64,000 bases of DNA from Sagittula sp. P11 (GTDB lineage: Bacteria; Pseudomonadota; Alphaproteobacteria; Rhodobacterales; Rhodobacteraceae). A program made the translations under genes and the position numbers. Positions 9,417-17,762 of the stretch are shown piece by piece (within the stretch, counting starts at the first letter, position 1; every line of letters begins with the position of its first letter). Location of the stretch: positions 3,664,501-3,728,500 of the forward strand of contig NZ_CP021913.1 in assembly GCF_002814095.1 (NCBI RefSeq). Direction: 5' to 3'. The notes under the pieces were generated by a model. That model made no database searches. It was not told where the DNA came from and saw only the letters and a program-made list of their open reading frames with translations.

Positions 9417-9442
9417 ATTCCAATATTCCGGAAATATGGAAT
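9417..9442. promoter_or_regulatory. ArsR-type operator overlapping the arsR-arsC start codon
   Basis: A 26-bp interrupted palindrome: outer arms ATTCCA (9417-9422) and TGGAAT (9437-9442) flank a central perfect TTCCGGAA (9426-9433). The ATG of the ArsR-ArsC gene (9436-9438) lies inside the right half. Bound repressor would therefore cover the translation start region, which argues for autoregulation and a very short or absent 5' leader. Confidence 0.65.
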
Positions 9443-10284
9443 CAACCGACCACATCCACCTCGCGCAACTCACCGCGCTCGCCCATCCGAAGCGGCTGTC
9501 GCTGTTTCGGCTGCTGATGCGGCGTTACCCGGACCGGGTGCCGGCGGGCGACCTGGCAGAGGCGCTCGGGATGCCGCCGTCTTCCTTGTCGGCGGCCCTG
9601 GCGCAGCTTCGGCAGGCGGGGCTCGTGACGCAGGATCGGCAGGGCACATCGCTCCTTTATGCCGCGGACACCGGCGGATCGGGGCGGCTGGTGAACTTTC
9701 TGGTCGCCGACTGCTGCCGCGGACGTGGCGACATCTGTTTCAACCTGTCGGGGGAGGACCCGCTCATGACGGACCATAAGACGCGCAAGTGGAACGTGCT
9801 GTTCATATGCACCGGCAACTCGGCCCGGTCTATCTTTGCCGAGACGCTGCTGCGCGAGATGGCGGGCGACCGGTTCGAGGTCTTCTCGGCCGGGACCCGC
9901 CCGCAGTCGGAACTGAACCCCCACGCCGTGGCGCTGCTGGCGGCGAAGGGGCATGACATCTCGCCGCTGCGTTCCAAGCATGTCTCGGAGTTCCAGGGTG
10001 AGGGTGCGCCGAAGATGGATTTCGTGTTCACGGTCTGCGACACGGCCGCGAACGAGGAATGTCCGCCGTGGCCCGGTCAGCCGATGTCCGGTCACTGGGG
10101 GCAGCCCGACCCGGTGAAGGCCACGGGCACGGAGGCAGAGCGCAGGCTGGCCTTCCAGCAGGTCTACGGTGCGCTGAAGAACCGGATCGCCGCCTTCGCC
10201 GCCCTGCCGATGGGCACGCTGGACCGGGTCGCGCTGCAGGCGCGGATCGACGACATCGGACGCACCATGGAAGAGACGACATGA
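9436..10284 (+). CDS. ArsR repressor - arsenate reductase (ArsC) fusion
   Basis: One 282-residue polypeptide joins an arsenic-sensing winged-helix repressor to an arsenate reductase. Residues 1-100 are ArsR-like; the cysteine cluster Cys93, Cys94 and Cys101 resembles the C-terminal As(III) site of the Acidithiobacillus-type ArsR. Residues 118-282 are a low-molecular-weight phosphatase domain with P-loop CTGNSAR (nucleophile Cys125, Arg131), followed by Cys201 and Cys209, whose spacing matches the Cys10/82/89 relay of thioredoxin-coupled ArsC. The operon continues with an arsenate-type GAPDH (ATGA overlap) and ArsJ. Because the ArsJ route exports arsenate as an ester, the reductase half may instead serve as a backup or feed As(III) to the sensor; that is inference. 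Confidence 0.88.
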   Translation: MESTDHIHLAQLTALAHPKRLSLFRLLMRRYPDRVPAGDLAEALGMPPSSLSAALAQLRQAGLVTQDRQGTSLLYAADTGGSGRLVNFLVADCCRGRGDICFNLSGEDPLMTDHKTRKWNVLFICTGNSARSIFAETLLREMAGDRFEVFSAGTRPQSELNPHAVALLAAKGHDISPLRSKHVSEFQGEGAPKMDFVFTVCDTAANEECPPWPGQPMSGHWGQPDPVKATGTEAERRLAFQQVYGALKNRIAAFAALPMGTLDRVALQARIDDIGRTMEETT

Positions 10285-11279
10285 CCGTATACGCGCTGAA
10301 CGGCCTCGGCCGGATGGGAAAACTGGTGCTGAAGCCGCTGCTGGAGGCGGGTGCGCAGATCGCCTGGATCAACGATGCCGTGGGGGACCCGGCGATGCAC
10401 GCGCATCTGCTGGAGTTCGACACCGTGCACGGGCGCTGGGATGCCCGTATCTCTTCCGACGCGGACAGCATCACCGTCGACGGGGTGCGCCTGCCGGTCC
10501 ATGCGACGAAGACGCTGGAGGACCTGCCGCTCGACGGCGTGGACGTGGTCATCGACTGCACGGGGTATTTCAAGACCGAGGCCCGGATCGCCCCCTATTT
10601 CGAGCGCGGGGTGAAGAAGGTCGTGGTCTCCGCCCCGGTGAAGGACGGCAACGCCGCCAACATCGTCATGGGCGTGAACGATGCGACCTACGACCCGGAG
10701 GTGCACCGCATCGTCACGGCGGCCTCCTGCACGACGAACTGCCTCGCCCCTGTGGTGAAGGTGATCCACGAGGGGCTGGGCATCCGCCACGGCTCCATGA
10801 CCACCATCCACGACGTGACCAACACCCAGACCATCGTGGACCGCCCGGCCAAGGACCTGCGCCGCGCGCGTTCGGCCCTGAACTCGCTGATCCCCACCTC
10901 CACCGGCTCGGCCACCGCGATCACTCTGATCTACCCGGAGCTGAAGGGCCGCCTGAACGGCCATGCGGTGCGCGTGCCGCTGCTCAACGCCTCGCTGACC
11001 GACTGCGTGTTCGAGGTGGAGCGCGCCACCACGGTCGAGGAGGTCAACGCCCTCTTCAAGGCCGCGGCGGAGGGGCCGCTGAAGGGCATCCTCGGCTACG
11101 AGGAGCGTCCGCTGGTGAGCTGCGACTACGTGAACGACGCGCGGTCCTCCATCGTGGATGCGCCGTCGACCATGGTGGTGAACGGCACGCAGGTGAAGAT
11201 CTACGCGTGGTACGACAACGAATGGGGCTACGCACACCGGCTGGCGGATGTGGCGATGATGGTGGGCAAAAGCCTGTGA
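10281..11279 (+). CDS. ArsJ-associated glyceraldehyde-3-phosphate dehydrogenase
   Basis: A 332-residue GAPDH-family enzyme with an N-terminal dinucleotide site (ALNGLGRMG, near residues 5-13), the catalytic AASCTTNC motif (Cys150) and the general-base histidine in [11 protein letters not shown]. In the known ArsJ pathway a dedicated GAPDH uses arsenate in place of phosphate to form unstable 1-arseno-3-phosphoglycerate, which ArsJ exports. The ATG overlaps the preceding stop as ATGA, so the two are translationally coupled. The short consensus and the ars context separate it from the glycolytic enzyme, although sequence alone does not prove arsenate preference. Confidence 0.9.
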   Translation: MTVYALNGLGRMGKLVLKPLLEAGAQIAWINDAVGDPAMHAHLLEFDTVHGRWDARISSDADSITVDGVRLPVHATKTLEDLPLDGVDVVIDCTGYFKTEARIAPYFERGVKKVVVSAPVKDGNAANIVMGVNDATYDPEVHRIVTAASCTTNCLAPVVKVIHEGLGIRHGSMTTIHDVTNTQTIVDRPAKDLRRARSALNSLIPTSTGSATAITLIYPELKGRLNGHAVRVPLLNASLTDCVFEVERATTVEEVNALFKAAAEGPLKGILGYEERPLVSCDYVNDARSSIVDAPSTMVVNGTQVKIYAWYDNEWGYAHRLADVAMMVGKSL

Positions 11280-11309
11280 TCGCGCGCTTGCCCGTCTGAA
11301 AGGATCCTC

Positions 11310-11465
11310 ATGCCTGCTCTCCTTCCCCTTGCCGTGCCTGTCGCGCGACAGATGGCCCGCGACACCGGCGGCGCCCGTCTGCGGCGCCACGTCATTCGTC
11401 GTGCCGTCGCAGGCGTTGCCCTCCACATCAGATACGCGGACCCAGCGGCGGACCCGAGGCCATGA
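11310..11465 (+). CDS. Possible 51-residue small protein coupled to arsJ
   Basis: The 182-nt gap before arsJ contains an ORF that starts at ATG 11310 behind a plausible ribosome site (AAAGGATCC) and ends in TGA at 11463-11465, overlapping the arsJ ATG (11462) as ATGA. The product would be short, arginine-rich (LRRHVIRRAV) and without a clear membrane helix or known motif. The position and overlap are exactly what a leader peptide or small coupled gene would show, but a GC-rich stretch this short can also be open by chance. I do not recognise the protein. Confidence 0.3.
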   Translation: MPALLPLAVPVARQMARDTGGARLRRHVIRRAVAGVALHIRYADPAADPRP

Positions 11466-12718
11466 GCACAGCCATCGCAGCGCCGCAGGGCCTTGCCGCC
11501 TATATCGCCGTCACGGCGGCCTACTGGGCCTTCATGCTCACCGATGGCGCGCTCAGGATGCTGGTGCTCCTGCACTTCCACACGCTGGGCTTCAGCGCGG
11601 TGCAACTGGCCTACCTGTTCCTGCTCTACGAGGTGGCGGGCATCGTGACGAACCTCTCGGCCGGCTGGATCGCCGCGCGCTTCGGCCTGACCTCGACGCT
11701 CTACGCGGGGCTCGGCCTGCAGGTCGTGGCCCTTGTGGCGCTGGCGCAGCTCGATCCCGCATGGGGTCTCGGCGCCTCGGTCGCCTACGTGATGGCGGTG
11801 CAGGGCCTCTCGGGGGTGGCGAAGGACCTGTCCAAGATGTCGGCGAAATCGGCGGTCAAGGTGCTGGCACCCAAGGGGCAGGGCGGCCTCTTCCGCTGGG
11901 TCGCGGTGCTGACCGGCTCGAAGAACGCGGTCAAGGGGCTGGGCTTCCTGCTGGGGGCGGCGCTTCTGGCACTGGCGGGTTTCAAGGCATCGGTCTGGGG
12001 CATGGCGGCGGTGCTGGCCCTGATCCTCGCCGCCGTGGCGCTGAGGATGCCACCGGGCCTGCCCGCGGGCAGGAAGGGCGCGAAGTTCCGCGAGGTCTTC
12101 TCGAAGGATCGCAACGTGAACCGGCTCTCGGCGGCGCGGGTCTTCCTGTTCGGCGCGCGCGACGTGTGGTTCGTGGTGGGCATCCCGGTCTACTTCTACG
12201 CCGTCCTGTCGGACGGGACGGAGGCCGGCAACCGCGCCGCCTTCTTCACCATCGGCAGCTTCATGGCGGTCTGGACCATCCTCTACGGCGCGGTGCAGGC
12301 CTGGGCGCCGAAGGCCCTGCGCGCGGCCTCCCGTCCCGAGGCCGAGATCGTCACGGCAGCCCGGGGCTGGGCGCTGGCGCTGGTGCCCGTGCCGCTGTCC
12401 CTGGCGCTCCTCGTGGCGCTCGCCGGGGCGCCCGCACCCTGGCTGACGGCAACCCTGATCGCGGGCCTCTTGGTGTTTGGTGCCATCTTCGCCGTCAATT
12501 CCGCGCTGCACAGCTACCTGATCCTCGCCTTCTCTAAGGGCGAGCGGGTGACCATGGACGTGGGCTTCTACTACATGGCAAACGCCGCCGGGCGCCTCCT
12601 CGGAACGCTCCTGTCGGGGCTCAGCTACCAGTGGGGCGGCCTGCCTGCCTGCCTCGGCACGGCGGCGGTCATGGTGGCGCTCAGCGCGTTCGGCGCGTCA
12701 AGACTCAGGGCGCCCTGA
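11462..12718 (+). CDS. arsJ: Organoarsenical efflux MFS transporter ArsJ
   Basis: A 418-residue major facilitator protein with about 12 hydrophobic helices. It begins MSTAIAAPQGLAAYIAVTAA and includes the family-like segments LRMLVLLHFHTLGFSAVQLA, GVAKDLSKMSAKSAVK and LTGSKNAVKGLGF. ArsJ exports 1-arseno-3-phosphoglycerate made by the partner GAPDH, which decays to arsenate outside the cell. Both partners are adjacent here, which fixes the assignment better than the fold alone. A GAGG ribosome site precedes the ATG, which overlaps the small upstream ORF by 4 nt. Confidence 0.9.
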   Translation: MSTAIAAPQGLAAYIAVTAAYWAFMLTDGALRMLVLLHFHTLGFSAVQLAYLFLLYEVAGIVTNLSAGWIAARFGLTSTLYAGLGLQVVALVALAQLDPAWGLGASVAYVMAVQGLSGVAKDLSKMSAKSAVKVLAPKGQGGLFRWVAVLTGSKNAVKGLGFLLGAALLALAGFKASVWGMAAVLALILAAVALRMPPGLPAGRKGAKFREVFSKDRNVNRLSAARVFLFGARDVWFVVGIPVYFYAVLSDGTEAGNRAAFFTIGSFMAVWTILYGAVQAWAPKALRAASRPEAEIVTAARGWALALVPVPLSLALLVALAGAPAPWLTATLIAGLLVFGAIFAVNSALHSYLILAFSKGERVTMDVGFYYMANAAGRLLGTLLSGLSYQWGGLPACLGTAAVMVALSAFGASRLRAP

Positions 12719-12786
12719 GTGCACGGCGGCCTCCGCCGCCGGCCGGCTTCGCCCGAAAGTCGGAAGCCGCAGGGCAAGGCCATCCC

Positions 12787-12831
12787 TTCATCTTGGCCCA
12801 AATACCTCGGGGGTCCGGGGGCAGAGCCCCC
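12787..12831. repeat. Dispersed Rhodobacterales-type intergenic element with hairpin
   Basis: A TTCATCTTGGCCCAAATACC box (12787-12806) is followed by a GC hairpin in which GGGGGC (12817-12822) pairs with GCCCCC (12826-12831). The element lies between the converging arsJ and marR genes, and a degenerate copy of its box is at 8196. I recall related units scattered through Rhodobacterales genomes; terminator-like function is likely but unproven. Confidence 0.55.
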
Positions 12832-12928
12832 GCGCGAAGCGTCTATGCAGGCAAGGCGCGCAAAACATTTGCTGCGCCCATGCAAGACGCGCCCCTGCGC
12901 GAGCAAAGCGAGCGCCGGTCGGATCGCG

Positions 12929-13417
12929 TCAGCGATCCGAAACCTCGTTTAGCAGCGCCTCCAGCCCCGCCTCGAGCCCAGCGAAGGCCTCCGCCAGCCG
13001 GGCCTCGATCTCCTGCTGGTAGGCCAGCGCCAGCGGCAGCAGTTCGGCCATCATCGCGCGGCCCTTGTCGGTCAGGGCCAGTCGGACCAGCCTCCGGTCG
13101 CTGGCGTCCTGCGCCTTCTCGATCAGGCCGGAGGTTTCCAGCCGGGTCGCCGCGCGGCTGACCTTGGACTTCTCCATCGCCACGCGCGCCTCGATGTCGC
13201 GGACAGACACGGTTTCGGCCCCGTCGAGCGGCTGGGCGAGGTGGACCAGCACCCGCCATTCCGGGATCGAGATGCCGAAGCGGGTCCGGTACTGGCGGGC
13301 CAGTTCCTCCGACGTGCGCTCCGCCGCCACCGCCAGCCGGTAGGGGGTGAAGCGCGCGAGGTCGAAATCGGGCAGGGCTGCGGCCTGCGGCGCACCGGGG
13401 TTGGGTCTGTCTTTCAT
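12929..13417 (-). CDS. MarR-family regulator of the homogentisate operon
   Basis: A 162-residue winged-helix protein of the MarR family. The helix-turn-helix spans about residues 65-95 ([20 protein letters not shown]) and is followed by the wing [16 protein letters not shown]. It is divergent from hmgA across a 107-nt gap that contains a perfect palindrome placed between the hmgA -35 and -10 boxes, so it most likely represses hmgA and is relieved by an aromatic acid. ATG 13417 is chosen because GGGAGAGG sits just upstream; a TTG five codons earlier (13432) is possible but lacks such a site. Confidence 0.85.
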   Translation of the reverse strand: MKDRPNPGAPQAAALPDFDLARFTPYRLAVAAERTSEELARQYRTRFGISIPEWRVLVHLAQPLDGAETVSVRDIEARVAMEKSKVSRAATRLETSGLIEKAQDASDRRLVRLALTDKGRAMMAELLPLALAYQQEIEARLAEAFAGLEAGLEALLNEVSDR

Positions 13418-13459
13418 CGGCCTCTCCCGCAAAGGTGGGTCTTCCCCACAACAATAGGG

Positions 13460-13487
13460 TTGACTTCATTGCAAATGCAACGATTAT
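13460..13487 (+). promoter_or_regulatory. hmgA promoter with embedded MarR-type operator
   Basis: TTGACT (13460-13465) and GATTAT (13482-13487) form a sigma-70-like -35/-10 pair with 16-bp spacing. Between them lies TTGCAAATGCAA (13469-13480), a perfect palindrome TTGCA-AA-TGCAA. Repressor bound there would exclude RNA polymerase from hmgA, and since the site also lies about 50 nt from the divergent marR start it could give autoregulation. Confidence 0.65.
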
Positions 13488-13524
13488 GTCGCCAACCGCT
13501 ACATGGTCACCGGGGAGGAGAGTC

Positions 13525-14880
13525 ATGACACGTTTCGAACTGCCCAAGGGGATGGTCCGCGCGCCGCAGGGCGTCGGCACGCACGAAGGCTACATGCCGG
13601 GCTTCGGCAACGATTTCGAGACGGAGGCGCTGCCCGACGCGCTGCCGCAGGGCATGAACAGCCCGCAGAAGTGCAACTACGGCCTTTATGGCGAGCAGCT
13701 CTCCGGCACCGCCTTCACCGCGAACCCGCCGGAGCGGACCTGGACTTACCGCATCCGGCCCTCGGTCAAGCATTCCACCCGCTACGCGAAGATCGACCTG
13801 CCGTACTGGAAGAGCGCGCCGAACGTGGTGGAGGATGTCACCAGCCTCGGCCAGTACCGCTGGGACCCGGTGCCCTACAGCCAGGAGGGCTACACCTGGC
13901 TCACCGGCATGCGGACGATGACGACGGCGGGCGACGTGAACACCCAGGTCGGCATGGCGGCCCATATCTACCTCGTGACCGAGTCGATGGTGGACGCGTA
14001 TTTCTACAGCGCGGACAGCGAATTGCTGGTCGTCCCGCAGGAGGGGCGTCTGCGCTTCTGCACGGAGCTCGGCATCATCGACATCGCGCCGCAGGAGATC
14101 GCGATCCTTCCTCGCGGGCTCGTCTACCGTGTCGAGGTGCTCGAAGGGCCGTGCCGCGGGTTCGTCTGCGAGAATTACGGCCAGAAGTTCGAGCTGCCCG
14201 GGCGCGGCCCGATCGGCGCCAACTGCCTTGCCAACCCGCGCGACTTCAAGGCGCCGGTGGCGGCCTTCGAGGACCGCGATGTGCCCTCGACCCTGACGAT
14301 CAAGTGGTGCGGCCAGTTCCACGAGACACAGATCGCGCAGTCGCCGCTGGACGTGGTGGCGTGGCACGGCAACTACGCGCCCTACAAGTACGACCTCAGC
14401 ACCTACTGCCCGGTCGGCGCGATTCTCTTCGACCATCCCGACCCGTCGATCTTCACCGTGCTGACCGCGCCCTCCGGCGTGCCGGGGACGGCAAACATCG
14501 ACTTCGTCCTGTTCCGCGAGCGCTGGATGGTGGCCGAGAACACCTTCCGCCCGCCGTGGTACCACAAGAACATCATGTCCGAGCTCATGGGCAATATCTA
14601 CGGCCAGTACGATGCCAAGCCGCAGGGCTTCGTCCCCGGCGGCATGTCGCTGCACAACATGATGCTGCCGCACGGCCCGGACCGGAACGCTTTCGAGGGC
14701 GCGTCGAATGCCGAGCTGAAGGCGGAGAAGCTGGACAACACCATGTCCTTCATGTTCGAGACCCGTTTCCCGCAACACCTCACCGCCTTCGCCGGGCAGG
14801 AGGCACCGCTGCAGGACGACTACATCGACTGCTGGGAAAGCCTCGAGAAGAAGTTCGACGGCACGCCCGGGAAGAAATAG
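13525..14880 (+). CDS. hmgA: Homogentisate 1,2-dioxygenase
   Basis: Non-heme iron enzyme that opens the homogentisate ring to maleylacetoacetate, the central step in tyrosine and phenylalanine breakdown. The 451-residue length is typical. Signature regions include the N-terminal [19 protein letters not shown], and the iron ligand segments [15 protein letters not shown] (His and Glu) and [15 protein letters not shown] (His). The ATG at 13525 follows a clear GGGGAGGAG site; codons upstream in frame would read through the promoter. It is the first gene of a seven-gene aromatic operon. Confidence 0.97.
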   Translation: MTRFELPKGMVRAPQGVGTHEGYMPGFGNDFETEALPDALPQGMNSPQKCNYGLYGEQLSGTAFTANPPERTWTYRIRPSVKHSTRYAKIDLPYWKSAPNVVEDVTSLGQYRWDPVPYSQEGYTWLTGMRTMTTAGDVNTQVGMAAHIYLVTESMVDAYFYSADSELLVVPQEGRLRFCTELGIIDIAPQEIAILPRGLVYRVEVLEGPCRGFVCENYGQKFELPGRGPIGANCLANPRDFKAPVAAFEDRDVPSTLTIKWCGQFHETQIAQSPLDVVAWHGNYAPYKYDLSTYCPVGAILFDHPDPSIFTVLTAPSGVPGTANIDFVLFRERWMVAENTFRPPWYHKNIMSELMGNIYGQYDAKPQGFVPGGMSLHNMMLPHGPDRNAFEGASNAELKAEKLDNTMSFMFETRFPQHLTAFAGQEAPLQDDYIDCWESLEKKFDGTPGKK

Positions 14881-14909
14881 GTGAGGGTGGGGGCGCTGCC
14901 CCGGCCGCG

Positions 14910-14930
14910 CCTTCTCGGCGCGGCACCCCC
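14910..14930. repeat. GC hairpin in the hmgA-fahA gap
   Basis: The 94-nt gap after hmgA contains an inverted repeat GCCGCGCC / GGCGCGGC separated by a short TTCTC loop, plus a second smaller GGGGGC/GCCCC pairing upstream. There is no T-tract, so it is more likely an mRNA-stabilising hairpin or a decayed dispersed element than a terminator. The ends given are approximate. Confidence 0.4.
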
Positions 14931-14974
14931 GGATCACCTCCGGTCCAAGGCAACACCAAGCGAATGGAGACGGC

Positions 14975-16234
14975 ATGCCGTTGAAGCGAAGCTGGGTCGA
15001 GGCGGCGAACGCCCCCGACTGCGAATTTCCCCTGAACAACCTGCCGTACGGCAGCTTCCGCTCGGACGAGGGGGAGCCGCACTGCGGGGTCGGGATCGGC
15101 GATATGATCCTCGACGTCACCCGGATGGAGCAGGACGGCCTCGTCCAGATGGAGGACGAGGAAGAGATATTCTTTTACGGCGACTGGACGGAGTTCATGA
15201 CGCTGGGCCCCGCCGCATGGGCGGCGTTCCGGGCGCGCATCACCGACCTGCTGGCAGAGGATGCACCGGATGCGGAGGCGCTTGTCGACTACATGGTTCC
15301 GATGGCCGGGACCGAGATGCTGATGCCCTTCACCGTCGCCGAATACACCGATTTCTACGCCGGCAAGCATCACGCCACCAATGTCGGCACGATGTTCCGC
15401 GGGCCGGAGAACGCGCTGCCGCCGAACTGGCTGTCGATCCCCATCGGCTACAACGGGCGGGCGTCCTCGGTCGTGGTGTCGGGCACCGACGTGCGCCGTC
15501 CCTGGGGACAGCTCAAGGCGCCGGATGCGGATCTGCCGGTCTTTGCGCCCTGCAAGCGCTTCGACATCGAGCTTGAGATGGGCGCCATCGTCGGCACCCC
15601 GTCCGACCGCCCGGTGACGGTGGCGGAGGCTGACGCGATGATCTTTGGCTACGTGCTGCTGAACGACTGGTCGGCGCGCGACATTCAGGCGTGGGAATAC
15701 CAGCCGCTGGGTCCGTTCCAGGCCAAGGCCACGGCCACGTCGATCTCGCCGTGGATCGTCCCCAAGGCCGCGCTGGAGCCGTTCCGCTGTTCCACGCCGG
15801 AGCGGGAGCGCCCGCTGCTCGACTACCTGGAGGAGCCGGGGCCGATGCTTTACGACATCGCGCTGGAGGTGGGGCTTGCACCCGAGGGGAAGGCCGAGAC
15901 AGTGATCGCCCGCACGAACTACAACGTGATGTACTATTCGTCCGCGCAGCAGCTTGCGCATCACACCACCTCCGGCTGCCCGATGAACACCGGCGACCTT
16001 CTGGGTTCGGGCACGATTTCCGGGCCGGAGAAGGGCGCACGCGGGGCGCTGCTGGAGCTGAGCTGGGGCGGCAAGGAGCCTGTCACGCTCGACACCGGCG
16101 AGACGCGCAGCTTCATCGAGGACGGCGACACGCTGACCCTGCGCGGTCACGCGCAGGGCGACGGCTACCGCGTCGGGTTCGGCGCCTGCACCGGCAAGGT
16201 GCTGCCCGCGCTCGACGATCCCTACGCGCGGTAA
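14975..16234 (+). CDS. fahA: Fumarylacetoacetase
   Basis: Hydrolyses fumarylacetoacetate to fumarate and acetoacetate, the last step of the homogentisate route. The 419-residue protein has the N-terminal SH3-like region (residues 1-120, starting MPLKRSWVEAANAPDCEFPL) and the catalytic FAH domain with metal-site motifs YTDFYAGKHHATNVG, LEMGAIVG and LLNDWSARDIQAWEYQPLGP. The enzyme works on the fumaryl isomer, so an isomerase acting on maleylacetoacetate must be supplied; no glutathione-transferase-type MaiA is encoded in this operon. Confidence 0.96.
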   Translation: MPLKRSWVEAANAPDCEFPLNNLPYGSFRSDEGEPHCGVGIGDMILDVTRMEQDGLVQMEDEEEIFFYGDWTEFMTLGPAAWAAFRARITDLLAEDAPDAEALVDYMVPMAGTEMLMPFTVAEYTDFYAGKHHATNVGTMFRGPENALPPNWLSIPIGYNGRASSVVVSGTDVRRPWGQLKAPDADLPVFAPCKRFDIELEMGAIVGTPSDRPVTVAEADAMIFGYVLLNDWSARDIQAWEYQPLGPFQAKATATSISPWIVPKAALEPFRCSTPERERPLLDYLEEPGPMLYDIALEVGLAPEGKAETVIARTNYNVMYYSSAQQLAHHTTSGCPMNTGDLLGSGTISGPEKGARGALLELSWGGKEPVTLDTGETRSFIEDGDTLTLRGHAQGDGYRVGFGACTGKVLPALDDPYAR

Positions 16235-16240
16235 GTCGAA

Positions 16241-16597
16241 ATGGCGGCGCTCGACCATATCCAGCTTGCCATGCCCGAGGGCGGGGAGGCGGAGGCGCGC
16301 GCCTTCTGGAGCGGGCTGATCGGGCTGGCCGAGCTGGAGAAGCCCGAGGCGCTGAGGGCGCGGGGCGGGGTCTGGTTCGCACTCGACGGGGCAGAGCTGC
16401 ACCTGGGCGTGGAGCCCGGCTTCGCCCCGGCCCGAAAGGCACACCCCGGCCTGCGGGTGCCCGGCATCGACAGGCTGGCAACGGGGCTGTCCGAGGCGGG
16501 GCGCCCGGTGAAATGGGACGACGACATCGCGGGACGCCGGAGGTTCTTTACCGAGGACCCCTTCGGCAACCGCCTGGAATTTCTGGAAGAGGACTGA
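16241..16597 (+). CDS. VOC-family (glyoxalase/dioxygenase fold) protein
   Basis: A 118-residue single-domain vicinal-oxygen-chelate protein beginning MAALDHIQLAMPEGGEAEAR. Likely metal ligands are His6 in DHIQLAMP, His in ELHLGVE and the glutamate in NRLEFLEE at the end. VOC proteins are metal enzymes of varied reactions (glyoxalase, dioxygenase, isomerase) or binding proteins. It starts 6 nt after fahA and 3 nt before the next gene, so it belongs to the operon. A role on a homogentisate-pathway intermediate is likely by context, but which one is unknown. Confidence 0.85.
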   Translation: MAALDHIQLAMPEGGEAEARAFWSGLIGLAELEKPEALRARGGVWFALDGAELHLGVEPGFAPARKAHPGLRVPGIDRLATGLSEAGRPVKWDDDIAGRRRFFTEDPFGNRLEFLEED

Positions 16598-16600
16598 GAT

Positions 16601-17551
16601 ATGGCCAAGGCATTCGCCTCCGCAGGCGACATGGCGGAAAAGAAGACGAGCTTCACGCAGGTGGGCGAGGGGCTTTATGCCTTCACCGCCGAGGGCGACC
16701 CCAACACCGGCGTGATCATCGGCGACGACAGCGTGATGATCGTCGAGGCACAGGCAACGCCGCGCCTCGCCCGGAAGGTGATAGAGCACGTCCGCGAGGT
16801 CACCGACAAGCCGATCAGCCACCTCGTGCTGACGCATTACCACGCGGTGCGCGTGCTGGGCGCCTCGGCCTATGGCGCGCGGGAGATCATCATGTCCGAC
16901 ACTGCGCGCGCCATGGTGGCGGAGCGCGGGCAGGAGGACTGGGACAGCGAGTTCGATCGCTTCCCGCGCCTGTTCCAGGGACACGAGGAAATCCCGGGGC
17001 TCACCTGGCCGACGACGACGTTTTCCGAGGCGATGACCGTCTACCTGGGCAACCGCCGGGTCGACATCATGCACCTGGGCCGCGCGCATACCGCGGGGGA
17101 CGCGGTGATCTGGGTGCCGGATCAGGAAGTCATGTTCACCGGCGACATCGTGGAATACCACTCCGCCTGCTACTGCGGCGACGGGCACTACGGCGACTGG
17201 GAAGACACGCTGATGAACATCGCCGCCTACGAGCCCAAGGCGATCGCTCCGGGCCGTGGCGACGCGCTGGTCGGCGAGGAGATGGTGGCGACCGCCATCG
17301 AGAACACCGCCGACTTCGTCCGCTCGACCTACAAGCCGGTGCAGAAGGTGGTGGGCCGGGGCGGCTCGCTGAAAGAGGCCTGGGACGCGGTGCGCGAAGC
17401 CTGCGATCCGAAGTTCTCGGACTACGCGATCTACGAGCACTGCCTGCCGTTCAACGTGGCGCGTGCCTATGACGAGGCCCGAGGCATCGACACGCCGCGC
17501 GTCTGGACTGCCGAGCGCGACAAGGAAATGTGGAACGCCCTTCAGGGGTGA
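16601..17551 (+). CDS. Metallo-beta-lactamase-fold protein with altered second metal site
   Basis: A 316-residue MBL-fold protein in the homogentisate operon. The usual HxHxDH motif is HYHAVR at residues 79-84: His79 and His81 remain, but the Asp and His of the second metal site are Val83 and Arg84. His163 (HLGRAHTAGD) and Asp182 (FTGD) are kept, while the usual final His in PGHG is Arg219 (APGRGD). The site-1 histidines thus survive and site 2 is largely lost, suggesting a mononuclear or non-hydrolytic protein. No signal peptide is seen. Similar proteins are commonly labelled MBL-fold hydrolase; the reaction is unknown. Confidence 0.85.
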   Translation: MAKAFASAGDMAEKKTSFTQVGEGLYAFTAEGDPNTGVIIGDDSVMIVEAQATPRLARKVIEHVREVTDKPISHLVLTHYHAVRVLGASAYGAREIIMSDTARAMVAERGQEDWDSEFDRFPRLFQGHEEIPGLTWPTTTFSEAMTVYLGNRRVDIMHLGRAHTAGDAVIWVPDQEVMFTGDIVEYHSACYCGDGHYGDWEDTLMNIAAYEPKAIAPGRGDALVGEEMVATAIENTADFVRSTYKPVQKVVGRGGSLKEAWDAVREACDPKFSDYAIYEHCLPFNVARAYDEARGIDTPRVWTAERDKEMWNALQG

Positions 17552-17560
17552 GCGCCGATC

Positions 17561-17644
17561 CGGCGCAGCCGGTGGACCGTCCGGTGGACGGTCCATTGCG
17601 CGAACGGGCGAAGCCCCGGCAAGGCGCCGGTTCGGCGCAGCCGG
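17561..17644. repeat. Repeats and hairpin in the MBL-DinB gap
   Basis: This 211-nt intergenic stretch holds a perfect 10-bp inverted repeat, TGGACCGTCC (17573-17582) with GGACGGTCCA (17586-17595), and a 12-bp direct repeat CGGCGCAGCCGG at 17561-17572 and 17633-17644. The direct repeat frames the hairpin. It may attenuate the promoter-distal half of the operon or be a dispersed element; there is no T-tract. Confidence 0.5.
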
Positions 17645-17762
17645 GCAGAGTGTTCGCGGGGTGCCGGTAACGGCGCGGGCGGTCTTGTAAGCAGTCCCGG
17701 TGCGGGTTGCGGTCCTTCGGAGCGCAGCGCCCGGGCCGGAGCGGTCAGGGAGAGGGCGTGGC

